A stretch of 33,652 nt of DNA from Rhizobium sp. Q54. Its GTDB lineage: Bacteria; Pseudomonadota; Alphaproteobacteria; UBA2966; CAIVPW01. A program made the position numbers and the translations under genes. The DNA is taken from contig CAMDCA010000023.1 of NCBI GenBank assembly GCA_945889645.1, positions 1 through 33,652 of the forward strand. The letters are read 5' to 3'. The notes below the pieces were generated by a model that saw only the letters and a program-made list of their open reading frames with translations, made no database searches and was not told the DNA's origin. Below, one piece after another: positions 1-7,767 of the stretch. Within the stretch, counting starts at the first letter, position 1, and each line of letters opens with the position of its first letter.

Positions 1-245
1 GGGGCGGCCGTCTTGCTTTGTGCGGCGACGCCGAGTGTGACCATGTTGGCGACCTCGCCCACCAACCCGATCTCCAGGCCGCCATCGACGGGGGGAGCAC
101 GACCCGTTCAACGAGGCCGCGCAGGATTTCAAGTGCCTCGGTTCGGGTCTCGGGATCGGCGACGGCGCTCTTCAGGTCGGCCACCTTGCGGCGATAGAGC
201 TCGCCGAGCTTCGGCAATAGGCGGACCGGGGTCGGTGCAGGCGCG
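1..245 (-). pseudogene. Serine site-specific recombinase, C-terminal fragment, frameshifted
   Basis: Read on the minus strand, the frame ending near 96 gives RLLPKLGELYRRKVADLK followed by ETRTEALEILRGLVERVVL. This resembles the extreme C-terminal region of large serine recombinases in alphaproteobacteria. After the six-G run at 90-95 the similarity continues in another frame (GGLEIGLVGEVANMVTL), so there is a one-base frameshift in a homopolymer. The catalytic N-terminal domain is absent; the similarity stops near 245, where a lipocalin scrap begins on the other strand. The 3' end runs off the window. It is not a working recombinase and is best read as the residue of an integrated element. 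The family call rests on remembered family sequence, not a search. Confidence 0.6.
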
Positions 246-306
246 CATGAAGGCGATGGGCCTCGACATCGACAAGCTCGCGGTCACTAAGAATACCGGC
301 GCCTGA
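241..306 (+). pseudogene. Lipocalin (Blc-type) C-terminal remnant
   Basis: The last codons before the stop at 304-306 read MKAMGLDIDKLAVTKNTGA, almost the same as the C-terminus of the intact lipocalin at 5393-5953 (LRAMGLDINKLATTKQTGA). Nothing upstream of 241 looks like lipocalin; there the minus strand carries recombinase sequence. Only about 20 residues survive, so no lipocalin barrel can form. The scrap overlaps the 3' end of the convergent terC gene. It is inverted relative to the intact lipocalin, which points to duplication plus rearrangement rather than simple tandem copying. Confidence 0.7.
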
Positions 307-1319
307 CCGCCCGTGCGTCGTCCTTCGCCGCCTCGTCGCGCGGCGGGATGGAGGGGCTGCCGGGAACCCAGCCCGTCGGCAGGGGCTGCACTGCCGCACC
401 GGTACGCGTACGCAGCAACGACAGCGCGATCGAACCGGAAATCAGAACCGCCGTCGCCAGAAGGGCCCAGTGCGTCGGGATGAACTTTCCGCCGTAGAAG
501 TAGTTGGCAACCATCTTGCCGCCGATCATCACGAGAATCAGGGAGAGGCCGTATTTCAGGTACACGAACCGCGGCACGATGTCGGCGAGCGCAAAGTACA
601 ACGCCCGCAGCCCCAGAATGGCAAACACGTTCGCCGTGAAGATGATGAACGGGTCCTGCGAAATCGCCAGGATGGCCGGGATGGAATCGACCGCAAAGAT
701 GAGGTCGGTGAACTCGATCAGTACCAGCACCACGAACAGCGGCGTCGCGTAGAGAAGCCCGTCGCGGCGCACGAAGAAGCTATGACCCGCGTACTCCTTC
801 GCGATACGCATCCGCTTCTGCAGCAGACGAACGACGACATTGTTCTCGACGTCGGCCTGCGCATTCGCCATCCACAGCATCTTCACGCCTGTGAAGATCA
901 GGAACGCACCGAACACCACCGCAATCCACGCAAAGCTGTGGATCAGCTGGACGCCCAGCACGATCAGGATGCCACGCATAACGACGGCGCCGATCACCCC
1001 GTAGAACAGCACCCGATGCTGGTACTGCGGCGGCACCGCGAAGAAGCCGAACGTCAACACGATGACAAAGATGTTGTCGATGCTGAGCGACTTCTCGATC
1101 AGGTAGCCTGTCAGGAACTCGATGCCGGCCTGTTCCCCGCGCCAGGCAAAAGAGGACAACGGCAAATAGCAGCGCCAGAGCGATGTAGAAGAGGCTGAGA
1201 AACAGGGCCTCGCGTACGCGGATGACATGATCCCGCCGGTGCAGCACGCCGAGATCGAAGGCAAGCAGCGCCCCCGTGAATGCCAGGAACGCAATCCAGA
1301 ACCAGAGTCCCGTTTCCAT
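287..1319 (-). pseudogene. TerC/Alx-family membrane protein, frameshifted near the N-terminus
   Basis: The natural start at 1319 gives METGLWFWIAFLAFTGALLA, the usual TerC/Alx N-terminus. The reading then jumps frame at a four-A run (1148-1151, TTTT on the coding strand). Removing one base joins it to WRGEQAGIEFLTGYLIEK, followed by SLSIDNIFVIV, the family's signature intramembrane motif, and the rest of a protein of about 343 residues. Eight or nine hydrophobic segments are visible, and acidic residues lie in membrane segments (EFTDLIFAVDS). Family members such as E. coli Alx handle manganese and other metals at the inner membrane. The break may be a sequencing error, because everything downstream of it is well preserved. 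The 3' end overlaps the lipocalin scrap. Confidence 0.85.
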
Positions 1320-1414
1320 CTTCAGTCCCTGTCAGCGGCGCGCTGGCTGATGCGGAGGGATCCGACATGGCGGCAGCGCAGCGCCGTCAGACGGGCCCGG
1401 ATGCGGTCGTACCG

Positions 1415-1490
1415 TTGGGAGATTGGTATGAGGGCGTTGGCCCCAAAGAGTGAGGCAGAATCACTTCGCGGTGACTCCCCCGCGGGTGCG
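1415..1490 (-). promoter_or_regulatory. Candidate yybP-ykoY (Mn2+) riboswitch in the terC leader
   Basis: On the minus strand the leader reads GGGGGAGUCACCGCGAAGUG. The GGGGAGU is like the conserved 5' segment of yybP-ykoY elements, and a UCAC/GUGA hairpin follows directly. About 40 nt later comes CCAACGCCCUCAUACC, then CUCCC that could close the outer stem with the first GGGAG. Elements of this class commonly precede TerC/Alx genes and sense Mn2+. The conserved UAG after GGGGAG is not exact, and no covariance model was run, so this remains a candidate. It would lie about 100 nt upstream of the terC start. Confidence 0.35.
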
Positions 1491-1510
1491 GAACTTGTCG
1501 CGTTCAAGCG

Positions 1511-2269
1511 TCAGTCCTTAGGCACGATCCGGCGCATGAGGCGCAGGTAGAGTCCGATCGGGAGCAGGCGCGCCACCTTCAGAATCAGCGCGAAGGAACG
1601 CGGGAAGACGATTTCGAACCGGGCCGACTGCATGCCGGCGTACAACGCCGCGACCGCATCCTCAAGTTCCATGCGGAATGGCATCGCGAACGTATTGTGG
1701 TCCGTGAGCGGCGTACGCACGAAGCCGGGATTGGCCACCTGCAGGATGACGCCGGTCCCGGCCAGTTCCGGCTGCAGCGCCTCGAGCATGTGGATCACCG
1801 CCGCCTTGCTCGCGCCATAGGCGGCCGACGTCGGCATGCCGCGATAGCCCGCCAACGACGCCACCGCGACGATGCGCCCACTGCCGCGCTCCAACATGCC
1901 CGGCAGCAAGGCCTCCAGGCAGTGCGCCACCCCAAGCGTGTTGAGCGACAGGGTGTCCTGCACGACGCGTGCGGAAAATTCCTTGGCGCGCATCGGAACG
2001 TACGTTCCGGCCGACAGCACCGCCACGTCGATTGGCCCTACTTCGGAGCGGACGCGTTGCACCGCCTGCGTCACCGCCGCGGCGTCCGTGACATCCAGTG
2101 CCAGCGGCACGATCGCGGGACCCTCGGCACCGCGAAGACCGGCCAAAACGTCCGCCCGCCGGGCACTTGCCACCACGGTCCAACCGTCGGCCTGCATGCG
2201 CAGCGCCAGGGCGCGGCCGATTCCCGAACTCGCGCCCGTGATCCACGCCACACGCTTTGGGGCTACCAT
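1511..2269 (-). CDS. Short-chain dehydrogenase/reductase (SDR)
   Basis: A classical SDR of 252 residues. The N-terminal Rossmann motif is TGASSGIGRAL (residues about 10-20), the acidic DVTD segment is near residue 65, and the active site has the expected Ser (VASLAGYRG) and YGASK. The C-terminus ends in a hydrophobic and basic stretch (LPIGLYLRLMRRIVPKD), suggesting loose membrane contact. The start at 2269 was chosen because the Rossmann strand begins straight after it; no strong ribosome site precedes it. It is divergent from the chalcone isomerase-like gene at 2341, with about 70 bp between them. SDRs of this kind often sit in neighbourhoods with CFA-like methyltransferases and DUF3833 proteins, so a lipid substrate is plausible but not shown. 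Confidence 0.88.
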   Translation of the reverse strand: MVAPKRVAWITGASSGIGRALALRMQADGWTVVASARRADVLAGLRGAEGPAIVPLALDVTDAAAVTQAVQRVRSEVGPIDVAVLSAGTYVPMRAKEFSARVVQDTLSLNTLGVAHCLEALLPGMLERGSGRIVAVASLAGYRGMPTSAAYGASKAAVIHMLEALQPELAGTGVILQVANPGFVRTPLTDHNTFAMPFRMELEDAVAALYAGMQSARFEIVFPRSFALILKVARLLPIGLYLRLMRRIVPKD

Positions 2270-2340
2270 GTCTTGAATACGCACGAAATCGTTGCCCGGA
2301 TCACCTGATCCATACGGCCACCGCCGTCGTATGCAGGAGC

Positions 2341-2901
2341 ATGAGAATTCTGCGGAACCACGCCCCCCTCTGTCTGGTGCTGGCCTGCGTTCTTCTGTCC
2401 GGGGTGTCGGCGCGCGCGGAGCCTCTGCCAGTCGCCATCGCTGAATCGCTGCCGGCAGCGGAGTTGCGTGGCACGGCCACGGCCCGGTGGTTCGGCATCG
2501 CCTTGTATGACGCGGCGCTGTGGGTGGACCGCGCGATGCCCGCCGGAGCCGTGGACTATTCGATTCCGTTCGTGCTGCGCCTGCACTACACCCGCGCCAT
2601 CCCTGGCCGCGCGATTGCCGATGCATCGCGCGCGGAGATCGCCCGCCTGCACGCGCCGGCGCCCGAACAGCTTGCGCAATGGCATGCGCGCATGCTCGCC
2701 GCATTTCCCGACGTAGAAGCGGGAACCGAGCTCGCGGGAATGCACATTCCCGGGGTCGGCATGCGCCTGTTCTACAACGGGGTGGTCCGCGCCGATCTGC
2801 CGGGGGACGATTTCTCCCGCGCGTTCTTCGATATCTGGCTCGACCGGCGCACCCGCAACGCAGGGGTCCGCGCCCAGCTTCTTGCGACGGGCGCACCGTG
2901 A
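2341..2901 (+). CDS. Chalcone isomerase-like exported protein
   Basis: 186 residues. A signal peptide (MRILRNHAPLCLVLACVLLS, cleavage near ARA-EP at about 27) is followed by a domain resembling the bacterial chalcone isomerase-like family: GTATARWFGIALYDAALWVD, then LRLHYTRAIPGR, and GMRLFYNGV near the end. Bacterial members are mostly not true chalcone isomerases; some relatives bind fatty acids. GCAGGAGC at 2333-2340 supports the ATG at 2341. Its TGA overlaps the GTG start of the next gene (GTGA), so the two are translationally coupled. It likely acts in the periplasm together with the neighbouring MFS and DUF3833 proteins. Confidence 0.8.
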   Translation: MRILRNHAPLCLVLACVLLSGVSARAEPLPVAIAESLPAAELRGTATARWFGIALYDAALWVDRAMPAGAVDYSIPFVLRLHYTRAIPGRAIADASRAEIARLHAPAPEQLAQWHARMLAAFPDVEAGTELAGMHIPGVGMRLFYNGVVRADLPGDDFSRAFFDIWLDRRTRNAGVRAQLLATGAP

Positions 2902-4154
2902 CTGGCCTGTCGCGCGGCGCGCTGGCCGCCTATGCGGTCTTGGCGCTGCCGCTCGCGGCGGGCGCCCTGCCGCTCTACATCCATGTCGCCAGCATCTATT
3001 CCGACTCGTTCGGCGCCCAACTGGCGGGCATCGGCATTGCGCTGCTGGTGGCGCGCGCCGCCGACGCGCTCGTTGATCCCTGGCTCGGCATTCTGATCGA
3101 CCGGCTGCGACGCCCGCGGCTGGTCATCTTCGCCGGCGTCAGTCTGCTCGCGCTTGGCCTCGTGCTGGTGTTCCACCCGCCGTGGCGGGGCACTGCCGGC
3201 ATTGCGTGGCTGATGCTGTCGTTGCTGCCCGCTTACCTCGGGTACAGCAGCGCCGCCATCGCGCACCTCGCCCTCGGCGCAACCTTCGGTGCCACCAGCG
3301 CCGATCGCGCCCGGGTTGCCGTGTGGCGCGAGGGGTTCGGCCTGGTGGGCATCCTGCTCGCCTCCGCGGCCCCGCAATTCGTCGCCTCCGATGCGGCCGC
3401 CGCGCTCGCCCAAAGCTCGCTGGTGTTTGCGGTCGTGGCGCCGCTCGGCGTCGCCCTCGCCTTGTCGGCTGTGCCAACCAGCCAAGGAGTGGCGCCCGCG
3501 GCGCGCCCGTCGTGGACCGACGCGCTGCGCCAATTCGCCCGCGCCCCATTCGCACCGTTGCTCGCTGCGTTCGTCGTGAACGGCATCGCCAACGCGCTGC
3601 CCGCCACACTCGCCCTGCTGTTCGTCGCCGACGTCCTCGGTGCACCGCAATTCGGCGCACAGTTCCTGCTGGCCTACTTCGCCGGTGGAGCGATCGGCCT
3701 ACCCGCTTGGCTGGCGCTCGCGCGCCGCCTCGGCAGTTGGCGCGCGTGGCAGCTGTCGATGCTGCTCGGCGCCGCGGCCTTCGTGGGGGCAACAGCCCTT
3801 GGCCCCGGAGACTTGCTGCCGTTCCTGGCGGTGTGTGTCGCCAGCGGCCTGATGCTGGGCGGCGATCTGGCACTTCCGGCTGCGTTGCTCACCGACGCGC
3901 TGCGCGAGCGGGGTCGCGAGGCCGCCGCGGCCAGCTACTTCGGAGTCTGGACGCTCGCCACAAAACTGACCTTGGCGGCCGCGGCGGGCATCGGCTTGCC
4001 GCTGGTCAGCGCGCTTGGCTACGTGCCCGGCCAACCCGCCACGGCAGCGCCTCTGCAGCTTGCCTACTGCCTGATCCCCTGCGCGCTCAAGGTCTTCGCC
4101 GCAGGCCTGCTTCCCCTCACCGTTCGCCCCCGACCCCAAGGAGCGTTGCCATGA
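2898..4154 (+). CDS. MFS transporter (MFS_2 / sugar:cation symporter-like)
   Basis: 418 residues with about twelve hydrophobic segments. The N-terminal half carries ARAADALVDPWLGILIDR, the D-x-x-x-D-P motif between TM2 and TM3 typical of the GPH/MFS_2 symporter group. The second half begins with the soluble LRQFARAPFAPLLAAF. The GTG start at 2898 overlaps the preceding stop by 4 bp and is the only start consistent with a full TM1. The 3' end overlaps the DUF3833 gene as ATGA. The substrate is unknown; the company of a chalcone isomerase-like protein and a lipoprotein suggests lipid or envelope traffic rather than sugar uptake. Confidence 0.85.
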   Translation: MTGLSRGALAAYAVLALPLAAGALPLYIHVASIYSDSFGAQLAGIGIALLVARAADALVDPWLGILIDRLRRPRLVIFAGVSLLALGLVLVFHPPWRGTAGIAWLMLSLLPAYLGYSSAAIAHLALGATFGATSADRARVAVWREGFGLVGILLASAAPQFVASDAAAALAQSSLVFAVVAPLGVALALSAVPTSQGVAPAARPSWTDALRQFARAPFAPLLAAFVVNGIANALPATLALLFVADVLGAPQFGAQFLLAYFAGGAIGLPAWLALARRLGSWRAWQLSMLLGAAAFVGATALGPGDLLPFLAVCVASGLMLGGDLALPAALLTDALRERGREAAAASYFGVWTLATKLTLAAAAGIGLPLVSALGYVPGQPATAAPLQLAYCLIPCALKVFAAGLLPLTVRPRPQGALP

Positions 4155-4684
4155 AATACCCGCGCCTGCTTGCGTTGCTGACCGCGCCGATCCTGTTCGT
4201 GACAGGGTGCGCCGGCGTCTCGCCCGAGGTATATGCCTCCGAAAAGCCCACGCTCGATCTTTACGAGTACTTCAACGGCCGCGTCGATGCGTGGGGCTAC
4301 TTTGCCGATCGTTCCGGCCGCGTCGTGCGCCGTTTCACAGTGGCGATCGAGGGTTCGACTCAGGGCGACGCGCTGGTGCTCGACGAGAACTTCACCTACG
4401 CCGACGGCACCACCTCGCGCCGCGTGTGGACCATCCACAAGTCCGATGCGCACACCTATACCGGGACCGCGGGCGACGTCATCGGCACCGCGCAGGGCCG
4501 AGCCTATGGCAATGCGTTGCAGTGGGTGTACCGCCTCGCGCTCGAGGTGGATGGGCGCACCTACAACGTTACGTTCGACGATTGGATGTACCTGCAGGAT
4601 TCGCGCGTGATGCTGAACCACTCGGTCATGAGCAAGTTCGGCTTCCGGCTGGGCGAGGTGGTGCTGTCCTTCCGCAAGGCGTAG
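4151..4684 (+). CDS. DUF3833 family lipoprotein
   Basis: 177 residues starting at ATG 4151 with AAGGAG upstream. A lipoprotein signal (LFVTGC, Cys at about residue 20) precedes a soluble domain matching the DUF3833 pattern: LDLYEYFNGRVDAWGYFADR, FTYADGTTSRRVW, then DDWMYLQDSRVMLNHSVMSK near the C-terminus. Molecular function of the family is unknown; it is expected to be anchored in the envelope. It overlaps the MFS gene by 4 bp, making it the third gene of a coupled chalcone-isomerase-like/MFS/DUF3833 operon, an arrangement that recurs with SDR and CFA-like genes in other Proteobacteria. Confidence 0.82.
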   Translation: MKYPRLLALLTAPILFVTGCAGVSPEVYASEKPTLDLYEYFNGRVDAWGYFADRSGRVVRRFTVAIEGSTQGDALVLDENFTYADGTTSRRVWTIHKSDAHTYTGTAGDVIGTAQGRAYGNALQWVYRLALEVDGRTYNVTFDDWMYLQDSRVMLNHSVMSKFGFRLGEVVLSFRKA

Positions 4685-4774
4685 GCGGCGCGGAATCTGG
4701 CCTCGGGACGGGAATGGCGGCATACTGCGCCGCCATGACCACCCCCGTCCGATAATCCGCTGGCGCTCGATGCC

Positions 4775-5215
4775 ATGGCGGTGGCGCCCAACAAGGTGCC
4801 CTCTGTTTCGCCGGAGCCGTTCTATGGCCTGCTGAAGCACCGCGTGCGCCGCGCGCTCGGCAACGCCTTCGGGCTGAAGAACTTCGGCGTCAACCTCGCC
4901 CTGCTGCCGCCGGGCAGCCGCTCGGCGATGTTGCACCGGCACAGCAAGCAGGACGAATTCATCTACGTGGTCGAGGGAACACCGACGCTCGTAACCAACC
5001 AGGGGGAACAGCAACTGGCGCCGGGCATGTGCGCGGGCTTTCCGGCGGGCGGCGTCGCCCACTGCCTGGTAAACCACAGCGGTGCCAACGTCGTCTACCT
5101 CGAGGTCGGCGACCGCACGCCCGGCGACGACGCCACCTATCCGAACGATGATCTGAATGCCGAACTTGTGGACGGCCGCTGGGTGTTTAGCCACAAGGAC
5201 GGGCGGCCTTACTAG
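4775..5215 (+). CDS. Cupin-domain protein, start probably displaced by a frameshift
   Basis: The open frame gives 146 residues with a single cupin barrel: motif 1 HRHSKQDEFIYVVEGTP (His, His and Glu metal ligands) and motif 2 around PAGGVAHCLVN (His). It resembles small stand-alone cupins without an assigned substrate. The true start is probably ATG 4735: dropping one C from the five-C run at 4742-4746 gives MTTPSDNPLALDAMAVAP and joins the frame in use here, whereas as read that ATG meets a stop at 4753. This is either a sequencing slip or a mutation that forces use of ATG 4775. The catalytic barrel is complete either way. Confidence 0.8.
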   Translation: MAVAPNKVPSVSPEPFYGLLKHRVRRALGNAFGLKNFGVNLALLPPGSRSAMLHRHSKQDEFIYVVEGTPTLVTNQGEQQLAPGMCAGFPAGGVAHCLVNHSGANVVYLEVGDRTPGDDATYPNDDLNAELVDGRWVFSHKDGRPY

Positions 5216-5227
5216 ATGCGCCTACGG

Positions 5228-5393
5228 CGCAGCGACGCCGCCAGCCTCGCGCGCCATCTTCGCCGCGCCCGTTGTGGATCACGTCCTCGATGAAGTCGTA
5301 GGACCAGAGTTGATTGGCACGTAGCCCCTCCGCCCGGCAGACGAAGGAACGCCCCAAGGGCGATGCCGAGTAAGTGCCGCCTTTGCGGTGGCT
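5228..5393 (-). mobile_element. IS3-family transposase (OrfB) remnant
   Basis: The minus strand reads LRANQLWSYDFIEDVIHNG (about 5268-5330). This matches the start of the rve integrase core of IS3-group OrfB proteins, usually written NQVWSYDFV-D, where the D is the first catalytic carboxylate. The flanks lose family similarity within about 20 codons on the 3' side, and the second D and E of the triad are absent. The fragment sits directly downstream of the lipocalin stop, so insertion or deletion by an IS has shaped this end of the lipid locus. No terminal inverted repeats were found. Confidence 0.55.
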
Positions 5394-5953
5394 CAGGCGC
5401 CCGTCTGCTTCGTGGTAGCGAGCTTGTTGATGTCCAGGCCCATCGCCCGCAAGCGAGTGAGCAAGGCGCGGTAGGTTTCGGCATCCACGACGGGTGAGCG
5501 TGACAGGATCCAAAGGTACTCGCGCTTCGGTTCACTGACCGCAGCAAGCGTGTAATTGGCGTCCAGGTCGATGATCCAGTAGTCGCCCCAAACCACCGGC
5601 AGGAACGAGAGCCATGCCGGAGCGAAGCGCACCTGGAACTTGGGCGACTCGGCCGCGCCAATCTGCCGCGCCACGCCGACGGCGTCCTCCACGGTGCCAT
5701 CCTGCAGACCGCACCGGTTGCGGACTTCGACGCGCCCATTGCCGAGCGGCCGATACTCGGCGACCGTATCGGACACACATTGGGTTTGAAATCGGTTCGG
5801 GAATTTGGCGACTTCGTACCAGCGCCCCGTGTATCGCGTCACGTCCACGCTCGGGATAGTTTGCAGTGGGGCGAGTGTTGTGTCCTGTGCGCCGGCGGCG
5901 AGCGTGGGCAGCAGCAAACAGGCAGTCCAGAGGAGCCGGCTGAAAGACCTCAT
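5393..5953 (-). CDS. blc: Bacterial lipocalin (Blc-like)
   Basis: 186 residues. A signal peptide (LLWTACLLLPTLAAGAQD) has no lipobox cysteine, so a soluble periplasmic protein is predicted rather than the lipoprotein form. The lipocalin signature GRWYEVAKFPNRFQTQC (residues about 43-59) is present, then NRCGLQDGTVEDAVGVA and the WGDYWIIDLDANYTLAAVSE strand. Blc proteins bind fatty acids or lysophospholipids and are linked to membrane repair. The start at 5953 is 11 bp downstream of the CFA-like gene stop, so the two form a CFA-lipocalin operon, a sensible pairing for membrane lipid modification and salvage. A C-terminal copy lies inverted at 241-306. Confidence 0.9.
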   Translation of the reverse strand: MRSFSRLLWTACLLLPTLAAGAQDTTLAPLQTIPSVDVTRYTGRWYEVAKFPNRFQTQCVSDTVAEYRPLGNGRVEVRNRCGLQDGTVEDAVGVARQIGAAESPKFQVRFAPAWLSFLPVVWGDYWIIDLDANYTLAAVSEPKREYLWILSRSPVVDAETYRALLTRLRAMGLDINKLATTKQTGA

Positions 5954-5964
5954 TTCATCCCCGC

Positions 5965-7194
5965 TTATGCGTCCACGACAAGGGCGATCTGATGGAGGTC
6001 AATGCTGCGCGCCCGGAATGCGCCCTCGCAGTACGCAAGGTAAAAGTCCCACAAACGACGGAAACGCGCATCGAAGCCAAGCGCTCCGATGTGCGGCAAT
6101 GCTGCCCGGTATCGTGTCCGCCACTCCGCGAGAGTGCGCGCATAGTGCTGGCCGTAGCGCTCGTCGGCGGCGATACGAAAACCGGCGTCCACCGCGCCGC
6201 CCGCAAGCTTGGAGGGCGACGGCAGCATTCCGCCGGGGAAGACGCGAGTCTGGATGAAGTCCGGGTCGCGGCGATATTCATCGAATAGCGCGTCGTCGAT
6301 GGTGATGACTTGGAGCGCCGCCCGACCGCCCGAATTCAGGAGCGAGCGAAGGCCGCGAAAATACTGCGGCCAATAGGCCTCGCCGACCGCTTCAATCATT
6401 TCGATGGAGACAATGTGGTCGTACTGGCCCACAAGCTCACGATAGTCCGCTAGGCGGAGTTCAACGCGATCAGCCAATCCTTCGGCCCGCACCCTGGCGC
6501 GTGCCCACTCGAACTGCTCGCGAGACAGGGTGACGCCGGTAACACGCATACCGCTCCGCGCGGCAGAACACGCAAAGCCACCCCATCCGCACCCGATCTC
6601 CAGGATGTGTTGGCCCGGTGTCGCCTCGAGAAGATCGAGCATGCGCCGGCACTTCTCCTCTTGGGCTGCCGCCAGTGTGCTGTCATTCTCCGCGTAAATT
6701 CCGGAGGAATAGGTCATGCTCGGGTCGAGCCACAGGGCATAGAACTCGTTGCCGAGGTCGCAGTGCGCACTGACGTTGCGCTTGCTGCGCGTCCGCGTGT
6801 TGGCGTTTCGCACGTGGCGAAGTCGGGCCGCGACGCGCGCGATCAAGCCCCCGGCCAACGCGCCGGTCATCGCCTCGCGATTGCATGCGGCAAGCTCCAC
6901 CACCTTTGCCGGGTCTTCGCTGTCCCACTCGCCATCGAGGTAAGCATCCGCGAACCCGATGCCGCCATCCGTCACGAGCCGGTAAAGCGCCCTCCATCGG
7001 TGCACGGCGATTTGCGCATTAGGCCCGGGCAACGGCGCGTCAATTCGCTCGTGCGACCCGTCCGGTAGGGTGACCGAGAGGCTCCCGCGCCGCAGTTCGC
7101 GCCTCAGCACAGCTTTCAGGTGCGCGCGCGGCAGAACCGCTTCCGGGAGCAGCAGGCGCGCGAGCGGAAGGGGAAACGTGGTGGCAAAAGTCAT
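5965..7194 (-). CDS. Cyclopropane-fatty-acyl-phospholipid synthase-like methyltransferase
   Basis: 409 residues from ATG 7194. The N-terminal region (1-130) precedes the CFA core: VSAHCDLGNEFYALWLDPSM, TYSSGIY, the SAM motif LEIGCGWGGFA (about 198-208), and the acidic EMIEAVG. The tail EFYLAYCEG-like segment (DFYLAYCEGAFRARSIDL) is typical of the group. The family methylates or cyclopropanates unsaturated acyl chains using SAM; some members act in furan fatty acid formation. The usual HYDLGN motif has Cys for Tyr here. The track could be extended upstream, but the frame there is not protein-like and 7194 fits the family N-terminus. It is probably co-transcribed with the lipocalin. Confidence 0.88.
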   Translation of the reverse strand: MTFATTFPLPLARLLLPEAVLPRAHLKAVLRRELRRGSLSVTLPDGSHERIDAPLPGPNAQIAVHRWRALYRLVTDGGIGFADAYLDGEWDSEDPAKVVELAACNREAMTGALAGGLIARVAARLRHVRNANTRTRSKRNVSAHCDLGNEFYALWLDPSMTYSSGIYAENDSTLAAAQEEKCRRMLDLLEATPGQHILEIGCGWGGFACSAARSGMRVTGVTLSREQFEWARARVRAEGLADRVELRLADYRELVGQYDHIVSIEMIEAVGEAYWPQYFRGLRSLLNSGGRAALQVITIDDALFDEYRRDPDFIQTRVFPGGMLPSPSKLAGGAVDAGFRIAADERYGQHYARTLAEWRTRYRAALPHIGALGFDARFRRLWDFYLAYCEGAFRARSIDLHQIALVVDA

Positions 7195-7767
7195 GTCGTT
7201 GACCTGTCCTGTCCGGACGCGGGGTCGCTGTTGAGTGGTACGGGGGCGTTCGTTCGGTGGATCGCCGCCGAATGTCGGACGAGTGGCGGTCAAGTGGCGG
7301 TCTCGGAGAGGGTTGCGGACTTGCCGGAGTGTGGATGCACCCAGGCGCATGATGAATGAGTCAGTTGCTGGCTCAGCTCGAAAAGAAGGGCATGGTCCAA
7401 CGCCGTACGGGCTCCAAGGTGGCGGCCGGGAAGTCCCCGCCAGAGAAGGATTGGTCGGCGCTGCGCCCGGCCGACCAACATTGCGCCCGGACCACCAAGT
7501 GCAGGCAGTCCAGGCCGGCGAAGAGCACGGCGTCCGGCCGAACAACCCGCAGAAGCAGGGTAGGTCGGCGGTGGCCGTCACGTAACAACGGCTTACCGCT
7601 CTGCAGCGCACACGCCAACATACTACGTATACGAGGAAGCAGTAGCGCGGATCACCATAGCGCGCATTCCGGTGATCCGCCGGCCGTCCCGCGGCGTATG
7701 CAGAACCAGCGTACCGGTCGCCCGCGCGGGGGCGACCGGATACTTCGGCAGGGGAGCAGGGAATATC
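7195..7767. other. 573-bp stretch without a supported gene; repeats and likely element debris
   Basis: No frame here gives a recognisable protein. Features seen: a direct repeat of AGTGGCGGTC at 7282-7291 and 7293-7302, which resembles the internal repeats near ends of some IS elements; a perfect 10-bp inverted repeat GCGGATCACC/GGTGATCCGC at 7647-7656 and 7671-7680; and a GC-rich dyad CCGGTCGCCC/GGGCGACCGG at 7714-7739. Promoters for the CFA gene (minus) and the fused fragment at 7768 (plus) should lie here, but no convincing -35/-10 pair was found. Small frames such as the one on the minus strand ending near 7636 look protein-like but were not recognised. Confidence 0.5.

Noticed and set aside
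470-1198. Plus-strand open frame opposite terC
   Set aside because: His/Asp/Glu/Arg-rich shadow of a membrane protein gene; no family features.
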